The translations under genes were made by a program, and so were the position numbers. 64,000 nt of DNA from Lysobacteraceae bacterium (GTDB lineage: Bacteria > Pseudomonadota > Gammaproteobacteria > Xanthomonadales > Xanthomonadaceae): contig QBLY01000014.1 in assembly GCA_003241895.1 (NCBI GenBank), positions 53,957 to 117,956 of the forward strand. The letters run 5' to 3'. The notes under the pieces are model-generated. The model was not told the origin of the DNA, did not search any database, and saw nothing but the letters and a program-made list of their open reading frames with translations. This document shows positions 58,882 through 64,000 of the stretch, one piece after another (the stretch's first letter is position 1; every line of letters starts with the position of its first letter).

Positions 58882-59188
58882 GTGAACGCTACGATTAGAT
58901 GCGAAGAACTGCAAGTCCGTAGCGATGAGGTCGGGCCTGCGCCTGCGAAACCCTAGCGGCTGCCTTCGATAGCCCGCCGCCCTGATGCCTGAAAGTGCGC
59001 GGCCGATCCGGTGCCCTGGACCGAGCCTGACCCGATGCTCGGTGCGCGGGCGGCAAGAACTTCCGCTCGCAACTCCCGGAGTCCAACAACGGCAACGGCT
59101 ACTGAAGTGGCCGAACTCATGAAGGCGGATGAACGCCTAACGCGTGAAATAGGCGGCAGCATCATTCGCTAAGCGATGCTTGTATATC
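58882..59188 (-). other. Cassette without a convincing protein gene
   Basis: The 307 bp between two attC sites hold only a 70-codon frame (58953-59165, starting MMLPPISRVRRSSAFMSS, then Ala/Gly/Ser-rich) with no Shine-Dalgarno or family match, and an out-of-frame overlap. A GCCTAAC (59135-59141) and the hairpin AGCATC...GATGCT near 59159-59180 suggest a further attC-like or RNA structure. The nearest genes are at 58770 and 59274, so this is the longest gene-free stretch in the array. It is GC-rich compared with its neighbours. Confidence 0.5.
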
Positions 59189-59248
59189 GCTCAACTACCA
59201 AATTAAGCCGAGCCGCGAAGCGGCTTCGGCTTGAATGACTTGTTAGGC
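59189..59248 (-). repeat. attC site
   Basis: 60 bp, cores GCTCAAC and GTTAGGC; central CCGAGCCGCGAAGCGGCTTCGG is a near-perfect stem (quoted as CCGAGCCGCGAAGC and GGCTTCGG). It follows the GNAT gene. Confidence 0.85.
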
Positions 59249-59273
59249 GGCTGCCTTGGCATGCGCATGATTG

Positions 59274-59804
59274 TCATATTGCCATTTTCATACGAGAGAC
59301 GGGAGTCTGCACGCCATCCGGAAGGGCCAACTCGAAACGCTCAAGGATTGCGAATCCGGACGCAAGATACAGTGGTTCCCCAGGCATAGTTGAAACCAAC
59401 TCGAGCGAGCTAAAGCCGGCCTGCTTTGCAGCGGTTACGCAAGCCCTTATGAGTTGGCGGCCCAAGCCACGTCGGGCCATGGAGGGATCCACAAAGAATG
59501 CGCGAATGCGCGCTGACTCCGTGCCCGGGTCGAGTAGCGGGTCCGGGCCGCTCTTAGCCTGGTCTCCGCCAAAAAGCGTGCGGCGCTTGCTCCAGCCGCC
59601 GCAGGCAACAATTCGATCCTTGTCCTCGATTGCGAAATAGGTCTGATCATCGATCAGTTGTGTGTCTACGCCGAACACGTAGCGAGTAATCGAATCTGCC
59701 TGAGGCGGTGAGTAATAGCCAACGCTTAGCTCCCGCCCAGAGCGAGCTATGAGGTCACGAAGCGCCGGAATGTCAGCGCTTTGGGCGAAACGAAGGTTCG
59801 GCAT
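59274..59804 (-). CDS. GNAT-family N-acetyltransferase, cassette-borne
   Basis: A 176-residue GNAT fold. The acetyl-CoA pyrophosphate loop is ARRGLGRQLI (near 110-119), preceded by the beta strand ARIRAFFVDPSM and followed by FSSLELVSTMPGEPLYLASG, which includes the usual Y in motif B. The acceptor is unknown; GNATs are frequent cassette cargo and can modify drugs, tRNA-linked toxins or metabolites. It is complete and bounded by two intact attC sites. Confidence 0.88.
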   Translation of the reverse strand: MPNLRFAQSADIPALRDLIARSGRELSVGYYSPPQADSITRYVFGVDTQLIDDQTYFAIEDKDRIVACGGWSKRRTLFGGDQAKSGPDPLLDPGTESARIRAFFVDPSMARRGLGRQLIRACVTAAKQAGFSSLELVSTMPGEPLYLASGFAILERFELALPDGVQTPVSRMKMAI

Positions 59805-59823
59805 GCGTGGATCTCCGTCAGCG

Positions 59824-59883
59824 GCCTAACACCTGAATTAAGCCGACCCGCGAAGCGGGCTCGGCTTAAATGAATTGTTAGCT
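59824..59883 (-). repeat. attC site
   Basis: 60 bp, cores GCCTAAC (59824-59830) and GTTAGCT (59877-59883), stem CCGACCCGCG/CGAAGCGGGCTCGG. A standard member of the 60-bp type. Confidence 0.88.
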
Positions 59884-59905
59884 GCGTCCCCAGCGATGCT
59901 GAACA

Positions 59906-60361
59906 TCACTGCTTCAGGAACGTCGGTGGCGGGAACGTTGCAATCTTGGCTTCCTCAAGGGCCGCACGTTCAATGGTCCAGCCCTTCTGGAGGAACTCGT
60001 GAACTGCTGTTATTTCATCATCCGTGAGATGGGAGAGCTGTTCCCGAGCAACGATTCCCATGATGCTTCCCTGCGCGTACATGTCGCGGCCATCACGGGT
60101 AGCGCCGGTTTCAAGGAGCTTCTTGAACTCTGGGAGGGAGTAGCTCTGCACGACCATAAGAGGAGGTGCGTTCATTATCTCCTTGGGGGTTTGGTGATGG
60201 CAGTTGACGCAGCCGACGATATAAGCGAGGCGCTCTCCCGAAGGGTGTGACGGCGCTGAGATCTTTGCCACCTCAACAGGCGCCTGTTGGCCAGCGTTGT
60301 CGGATGAGCAAGCGTTTATAAGCGCTACACCAATGGCCATGAGAATAAACAATCGATACAT
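59906..60361 (-). CDS. c-type cytochrome lipoprotein, cassette-borne
   Basis: A 151-residue protein with lipobox LINAC (Cys18) and one haem-attachment motif, CVNCH (Cys51, Cys54, His55). MAPPL-like NAPPLMVVQSYSLPEF and DEITAVHEFLQKG follow the class I cytochrome pattern; GSIMGIV may hold the axial Met. It is probably an electron carrier anchored in the envelope. Haem proteins are uncommon as integron cargo. Confidence 0.85.
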   Translation of the reverse strand: MYRLFILMAIGVALINACSSDNAGQQAPVEVAKISAPSHPSGERLAYIVGCVNCHHQTPKEIMNAPPLMVVQSYSLPEFKKLLETGATRDGRDMYAQGSIMGIVAREQLSHLTDDEITAVHEFLQKGWTIERAALEEAKIATFPPPTFLKQ

Positions 60362-60378
60362 GATGATCTCCAGTGAGC

Positions 60379-60438
60379 AGCTAACGCCTGAATTAAGCCG
60401 AGCCGCGAAGCGGCTTCGGCTTGAACTAATTGTTAGGT
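60379..60438 (-). repeat. attC site
   Basis: 60 bp, cores AGCTAAC and GTTAGGT; same AAGCCGAGCCGCGAAGCGG stem as the site at 59189. Confidence 0.88.
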
Positions 60439-60439
60439 T

Positions 60440-60730
60440 TCACCCGATTTGTGCCACGAGACTTGCAGCGATACAGCCCATACCAAGCAAGGCCGAGGCC
60501 AGAGCAGCCCACTCTAGTGGATGACTGGGTTTGAACGTGGCACTTGTGGGGCTAAGTGGGTCAAAGACTGCTGCAAATACAGCCATGAAAAGCATGCCGA
60601 CGCCGAACAGCAACGCGGGGTGACTATCGGCGCCACCTGCCATGCGATAGATAAGGGAAGCTATACCGGCAAAGACCACAAAACGTAAGATGCTGAACGT
60701 TGGTCCACGGGGTGTTTCTGTTTCGGTCAC
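60440..60730 (-). CDS. Cassette membrane protein
   Basis: A 96-residue protein with three helices (FSILRFVVFAGIASLIY; ALLFGVGMLFMAVFAAVF; WAALASALLGMGCIAASLVA). GTG 60730 was chosen because GGAGG lies 6 nt upstream; the longer frame reads back through the attC. No family was recognised. Confidence 0.7.
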   Translation of the reverse strand: MTETETPRGPTFSILRFVVFAGIASLIYRMAGGADSHPALLFGVGMLFMAVFAAVFDPLSPTSATFKPSHPLEWAALASALLGMGCIAASLVAQIG

Positions 60731-60747
60731 GACAATCCTCCAGTTAA

Positions 60748-60807
60748 ATCTAACACCTGAATTAAGCCGAACCGCGAAGCGGTTTCGGCTTGAATGAATT
60801 GTTAGGC
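60748..60807 (-). repeat. attC site
   Basis: 60 bp, cores ATCTAAC and GTTAGGC, stem AAGCCGAACCGCG/AAGCGGTTTCGGCTT. The monooxygenase frame runs 46 bp into it. Confidence 0.9.
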
Positions 60808-62012
60808 GGCGTCTGCGTTTCCTGGTGGGCGATCCCGTATTCTGGCAGCTCCATTGCATCGCGAAAGTATCGGCCCATTAGGAGCCGGGGGAACATTGGG
60901 AGCCGCATCAAGAGGGTTGCAAAGTCCCGGGCTCTTACCCCAAGCGCTGTCTTCGGCACGAACGACGGGACGAGGCTCTCCGCGTACCTCTGTTTGCGTG
61001 CGGCGTACGGCTTGATGCGCTTCTCGTACTGCTTGAGTGCTGAGTCGAGATCGGCCCCGTGCGTATGGATCTCTCCGGCCAGCACATAAGCTTCAGCAAG
61101 TGCCAAGCCTGCGCCCTCTCCCGCTATAAGTGACGGACATGCAGCCGCATCGCCGATCAGCGCGACCCTGCCTTTCGTCCATCCCTCCATTCGGATCTGA
61201 CTGATACTGTCGAAGTAGACGCCGTCTACGTGGTCTAAGGCTGACAATATTGCAGGGCATTCCCAACCCATGCTGGAGAATGCGTCCTTTAGTGCCGCTT
61301 TGCGCCCCGACTCGCTGGCCGGAAGTGAGTCAGGAAGATATTCATCCCTGAGAAGCATAAAGAAAAGGGTTTTGTCATCGCGTACCGGGAACCGAGCGAC
61401 GTATCTTCCCGGTGCCGTGTGGGCCACATATAAGTCTTCGTCACGCGGCCGATAGCCGGCCACCTCAAACGAGGCGACATGACAACCCATCGGATGCTCG
61501 AACTGTTTCTCCGTGCCGAACGCGATTTGGCGGATCTTCGAGTGCAACCCGTCAGCCCCGATGACAAGGTCGACCTCCCGGTGCGGCCCGTGTTCAAAGC
61601 CAATGTGGGCCCGCACTCCATCGTCCTCGATCGTGGCGATGCTGTCCCCGAGGACTGTTTCCACACGACCATCCAACAAGCCGTGGATCGCAGCGGCGAT
61701 GTCTCCGCGCGCCAAGGTGGCGATGCGCTCGTTCGCCAAGTTCTGTAGGACTCGTGATGGATAACCGCCACGCGTCCGACCATCGCTATCGACCATGCGC
61801 AGCTCGTCGGTCTCGTACCTGAGTTCGAGCAGCGCCGGAAGCAGGCCCATCTTTTCCACTGCGTCGTAGCCAACTCCCCATAGGTTGAGGATGTAGCCAC
61901 CGCTGCGCAGCGCCGGAGCTCGCTCGACGAGCAGTACTTCGTGGCCCATGTTGCTGAGCCAGTACGCCAAGGCTGTGCCTGCGATGCCTGCCCCGTTAAT
62001 GGCTACCTTCAT
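60762..62012 (-). CDS. Class A FAD-dependent monooxygenase, cassette-borne
   Basis: A 416-residue flavoprotein. The Rossmann GxGxxG is GAGIAG (7-12), the DG motif is IGADGLHSKIR (151-161) and the GD motif is ALIGDAAACPS (284-294) with GEGAGLALAEA after it. The overall layout is that of p-hydroxybenzoate hydroxylase-like class A enzymes, the group that includes Tet(X) and rifampicin monooxygenases; substrate cannot be assigned. The last residues NNSFKPKPLRGSA are read from the attC, so the native C-terminus may have been lost. It is the largest cassette seen. Confidence 0.87.
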   Translation of the reverse strand: MKVAINGAGIAGTALAYWLSNMGHEVLLVERAPALRSGGYILNLWGVGYDAVEKMGLLPALLELRYETDELRMVDSDGRTRGGYPSRVLQNLANERIATLARGDIAAAIHGLLDGRVETVLGDSIATIEDDGVRAHIGFEHGPHREVDLVIGADGLHSKIRQIAFGTEKQFEHPMGCHVASFEVAGYRPRDEDLYVAHTAPGRYVARFPVRDDKTLFFMLLRDEYLPDSLPASESGRKAALKDAFSSMGWECPAILSALDHVDGVYFDSISQIRMEGWTKGRVALIGDAAACPSLIAGEGAGLALAEAYVLAGEIHTHGADLDSALKQYEKRIKPYAARKQRYAESLVPSFVPKTALGVRARDFATLLMRLPMFPRLLMGRYFRDAMELPEYGIAHQETQTPPNNSFKPKPLRGSA

Positions 62013-62067
62013 TTTCCGTGTGCCCCGTTCTGGATTCGCCCCGACAAGGAGGTTGTCTCGGTGAGCC

Positions 62068-62184
62068 GCCTAACACCTGAATTAGGCCGACCCGCAACCT
62101 GCTGATCGGGGAGTTGTATCAACGGAACAACGACACATTTGAGCGCAGCTACGAAGCGGGTTCGGCTTGAATGAATTGTTAGGC
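62068..62184 (-). repeat. attC site with an enlarged central loop
   Basis: 117 bp, cores GCCTAAC (62068-62074) and GTTAGGC (62178-62184). The arms match the 60-bp type (CCGACCCGC and GAAGCGGGTTCGGCTTG), but about 57 bp (about 62098-62153) sit between them in the loop. Read on the plus strand these encode NLLIGELYQRNNDTFERSY without a stop. Confidence 0.85.
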
Positions 62185-62496
62185 CGCACAGTTCCTATCT
62201 AGCTTGTAGTGTGAGACGCCTGTGCTGTTGAACTCAATTTTCTCGGAATAGGTGCACTCGGCGTGCATGGCTTGCTTGACACATCTATTCAGAGCCTCGG
62301 ACTGAGAGGTGCAAACAAAACCGAGTTTCTCTAGTCGTTGGTGCATGCCATCGTAAAAGTTACCTTCCTCTTGCGACTGGTTGAGCGCGGTCCATGTGGC
62401 AGAGTTGTCATAGGATTCCGCCGGAGCGGATTTTTGGTTGCAACCAACCGTCGCGAGCGCCGTCAATAGGATAGTTGCAACTGTAGCTCTCATCAC
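62179..62496 (-). CDS. Cassette lipoprotein
   Basis: A 105-residue protein with lipobox ATVGC (Cys near 19), then a polar region and four further cysteines (GFVCTSQSEALNRCVKQ; HAECTYS; DRNCAA). No family was recognised. The stop TAA is the attC core. Two consecutive ATGs open the frame. Confidence 0.75.
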   Translation of the reverse strand: MMRATVATILLTALATVGCNQKSAPAESYDNSATWTALNQSQEEGNFYDGMHQRLEKLGFVCTSQSEALNRCVKQAMHAECTYSEKIEFNSTGVSHYKLDRNCAA

Positions 62497-62522
62497 GTAA
62501 CTCCTTGAAGGTCAGGTGTGCG

Positions 62523-62579
62523 GCCTAACACCTTGAATTAAGCCGCGCCGAAGGCGTCGGCTTGAATGATTGGTTAGGC
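62523..62579 (-). repeat. attC site
   Basis: 57 bp, cores GCCTAAC and GTTAGGC, shorter stem AAGCCGCGCC/GGCGTCGGCTT. Confidence 0.88.
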
Positions 62580-62846
62580 GCCCTCGCTGGTGCCGCACTC
62601 TTCGGAATGAAAAGTCTCGTAGAAACCCAAACTCCAACCAGCTGCAACTTTCACATACTTGTAAGTGTTCAACGCGCTGTTGCGATGAACACACTGAGAG
62701 AACTCAAGCTTGGCTCCGATAGGCGCCACAGTCTCGACCTTCGGCTCGACGCAACCTGGGACACTGCACAGAGAAGTCGTCCTAGGGGCAGTCGCGCACC
62801 CGGCGAATAGCGCTGCCAGCACCAGAATCAAACAGGAACGGATCAT
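62574..62846 (-). CDS. Five-cysteine cassette lipoprotein, copy B
   Basis: A 90-residue paralogue of the cassette product at 55829-56101, of identical length. Lipobox FAGC, then conserved SLC, GCVEP, APIGAKLEFSQC, TYKYVKV and FYET segments. It lies between intact attC sites, whereas copy A lies beside decayed ones, so B is probably the younger copy. The role is unknown. Confidence 0.8.
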   Translation of the reverse strand: MIRSCLILVLAALFAGCATAPRTTSLCSVPGCVEPKVETVAPIGAKLEFSQCVHRNSALNTYKYVKVAAGWSLGFYETFHSEECGTSEGA

Positions 62847-62862
62847 TGAACTTTCTCCACGG

Positions 62863-62925
62863 GCCTAACGTAAAGTTGAGGGGCGCGCCGCTTTTGGCGC
62901 GTCCCTCTCGAACGCCATGTTATGC
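62863..62925 (-). repeat. attC site, third type
   Basis: 63 bp, cores GCCTAAC (62863-62869) and GTTATGC (62919-62925). Stem GAGGGGCGCGCC/GGCGCGTCCCTC differs in sequence from the other sites, so the cassette came from a different attC lineage. The right core carries the TAA stop of the next gene. Confidence 0.85.
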
Positions 62926-63543
62926 ACTAACTGCTTTCATGAGTTGCTGGAAATATTTCCCGTCACCCGTTTTGAACAGCCCATACCATGCATCGAGGAC
63001 TTCGTCGCTGTACAAGTCCAGACAGGAAAAAATCTCTTTTGCGAAATCGACTGGCGACATGGCAGATGCTGTAATGAGATCTCCGCCTCGGACAGCAGGC
63101 GCGTCAATATAGTGTGCCGCCCCTTTGTAGTTAGTCGCGGCAAGGTATTCTTGAGAATTGCTAGTGTGCTTTGTTTTATCCAGCAGACCTGCTTTGGCCA
63201 AGCCAGCGGTTGCTCCGCAAATTGCTGCTACCGGAATTTTGTTGCTTATGAATCTGGCGGCCAATTCCGCCGCCTCACCGTTTTTGCCCTCGTCCCAAGC
63301 CGTGCCACCAGGCAGGATGAGCAAAGCGCTGTCGGACAGCGATACATTGTCAATGGCTACGTCAGGGATGATGCGGACACCACCAGTGGTTCTGATTGCC
63401 TCGGTGGTCGCGCCCACCGTAACAACCTTGTAGCGGTTCGCATTTTTCTGAAACTGCGGATTATTGATTCCGGCAACGGCGTATCCGTACTCCCAATCAG
63501 CGAGGGTCTCAAACACGAACAGATAGACTTTATTTTTTGCATT
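62920..63543 (-). CDS. DJ-1/PfpI family protein with a frameshifted start
   Basis: From GTG 63516 the frame gives a 198-residue DJ-1/PfpI protein: LLILPGGTAWDE, then the nucleophile elbow VAAICGATAGLAKAG with Cys near 113, and a C-terminal EVLDAWYGLFKTGDGKYFQ. The family N-terminus (KVYLFVFETLADWEYGYA) continues upstream in the same frame, but its natural ATG (63543) is out of frame by one base at a run of six A. A seventh A would give MQKNKVYLFVFE. The role could be a deglycase, chaperone or amidase-like enzyme. Confidence 0.8.
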   Translation of the reverse strand, partial: NAKNKVYLFVFETLADWEYGYAVAGINNPQFQKNANRYKVVTVGATTEAIRTTGGVRIIPDVAIDNVSLSDSALLILPGGTAWDEGKNGEAAELAARFISNKIPVAAICGATAGLAKAGLLDKTKHTSNSQEYLAATNYKGAAHYIDAPAVRGGDLITASAMSPVDFAKEIFSCLDLYSDEVLDAWYGLFKTGDGKYFQQLMKAVSA

Positions 63544-63566
63544 GGATGATCCTCAATATGTTGGTG

Positions 63567-63657
63567 CATAACGCCTAAGTTAAGCCGCCGCTGGCCGCGG
63601 AAACATGATTTACGAATCGGCTCGACCCAGCGGTCGGTTTGAATGCTTGGTTAGGCC
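63567..63657 (-). repeat. attC site, long type
   Basis: 91 bp, cores GCATAAC (63567-63573) and GTTAGGC (63651-63657). Inner CCGCCGCTGGCCGCGGA and GGCTCGACCCAGCGG match the site at 58792-58881. Confidence 0.85.
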
Positions 63658-63992
63658 GCCGCGCCGTAGCTACTGCAAACGACATCAAGCGTGCCCCATG
63701 AATAGAACTGAAACCGAAGATGCCGCGGTAGGGAGCTGCCGTGCATCGTATCGCCGCTTGGATGCGCCGAGAGAAGCTGCGAGTGCTTGAGCTCGCACGC
63801 CCCATTCCAAGGCTCGTCCGCCGAGAGCGGGACATCCCCCTCTTGCCAGGCGAACGCAGCGACACTCAAAAAGTTGAACGAAGCCTCTGCTCCGGTCGAG
63901 GTGCGAAACGCCACAGATACCGATCCCGGCGACGCAGCCAAGGTCGGATAGCCGCCGTCAGCAATGGAGAATCCGAGATCGAGTTTTTGCAC
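63651..63992 (-). CDS. Hypothetical cassette protein
   Basis: A 113-residue soluble protein with a beta-rich pattern (LDLGFSIADGGYPTLAASPG; SVSVAFRTSTGAEASFNF) and a later ELKHSQLL segment. It starts at GTG 63992, two bases from the next attC core. The stop TAA is the attC core. It resembles small proteins of unknown role that recur in integron cassettes; this is an impression, not a match. Confidence 0.65.
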   Translation of the reverse strand: MQKLDLGFSIADGGYPTLAASPGSVSVAFRTSTGAEASFNFLSVAAFAWQEGDVPLSADEPWNGACELKHSQLLSAHPSGDTMHGSSLPRHLRFQFYSWGTLDVVCSSYGAAA

Positions 63993-63993
63993 G

Positions 63994-64000
63994 GCCTAAC
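63994..64000 (-). repeat. Core of the next attC, cut by the window edge
   Basis: The window ends in GCCTAAC, the left core sequence seen in most sites here, so the array continues to the right. Confidence 0.6.

Larger units (their letters stand above)
52034..64000 (-). mobile_element. Chromosomal integron cassette array (distal part)
   Basis: About 12 kb of short minus-strand ORFs, most following another across an attC-like palindrome, with lower GC than the backbone on the left. Ten well-formed attC sites lie between 58.3 and 63.7 kb; decayed ones continue to about 54.7 kb, and the leftmost genes have only hints. In integrons genes point away from intI, so intI and attI should be to the right of 64,000. 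The left limit just after the dehydratase gene is inferred from gene style, not from a defined boundary sequence. Confidence 0.82.

Noticed and set aside
52034..64000. A genomic island defined by phage integrase or conjugation genes
   Set aside because: No integrase, relaxase, phage or tRNA-linked direct repeats were seen; the cassette/attC pattern explains the region better.

Overview
The window is about 64 kb of a very GC-rich gammaproteobacterial chromosome. Gene content suggests the Xanthomonadales (Lysobacter/Xanthomonas relatives): two-subunit GlyQS, a Rep-type helicase, an EstA-like autotransporter esterase, a DUF2062 protein beside mnmG, and a cassette array whose attC sites read like those of Xanthomonad chromosomal integrons. 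The assignment is inferred from recognised protein families and motifs; no search was run.

From 1 to about 35 kb the window is ordinary chromosomal backbone. It opens with a partial class III nucleotide cyclase and a cNMP-binding GGDEF protein. The glyoxylate bypass follows (aceB-aceA, with a divergent LysR gene). Then come an MscS-type channel, an acyltransferase/arfB pair, rep, an acid phosphatase, pyrF, plsB, ttcA, rdgC and hemH, and the twin-arginine translocase tatABC. The stretch ends with glyQS and the tamAB outer-membrane assembly pair. A REP-like palindrome is fused to the 3' end of ttcA.

From 35 to 52 kb backbone genes alternate with debris. There is a TraB/GumN-like protein, a 5'-truncated hypothetical gene, a lone decayed integron cassette at about 37.3-37.8 kb, an ABC exporter, an autotransporter esterase, a sialidase-like protein, and mnmG. 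Upstream of mnmG, on the opposite strand, lies an unannotated transcription unit. It has a near-consensus sigma-54 promoter, about 119 nt that fold into a three-way junction, and a 15-bp terminator hairpin with a T tract. This is a strong small-RNA candidate. The neighbouring lipoprotein gene is split by a 31-bp tandem duplication.

From about 52.05 kb to the right edge the window is a chromosomal integron cassette array. Nearly all ORFs are small, lie on the minus strand, and are separated by attC sites. Ten attC sites are well formed (58.3-63.7 kb) and the rest are relics. The relics are all on the left and the intact sites on the right. With the minus-strand gene orientation, this predicts that attI and intI lie beyond position 64,000 and that the window holds the distal, older part of the array. 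Cassette products include a GNAT acetyltransferase, a c-type cytochrome lipoprotein, a class A FAD monooxygenase, a DJ-1/PfpI protein, a DUF427 protein, several small membrane proteins, and two copies (about 59% identical) of one five-cysteine lipoprotein. Decay is visible as an IS3 remnant that appears to split an attC, a VOC-domain fragment, and three cassette genes each broken at an A/T homopolymer. No integrase, tRNA, rRNA or CRISPR array was seen.
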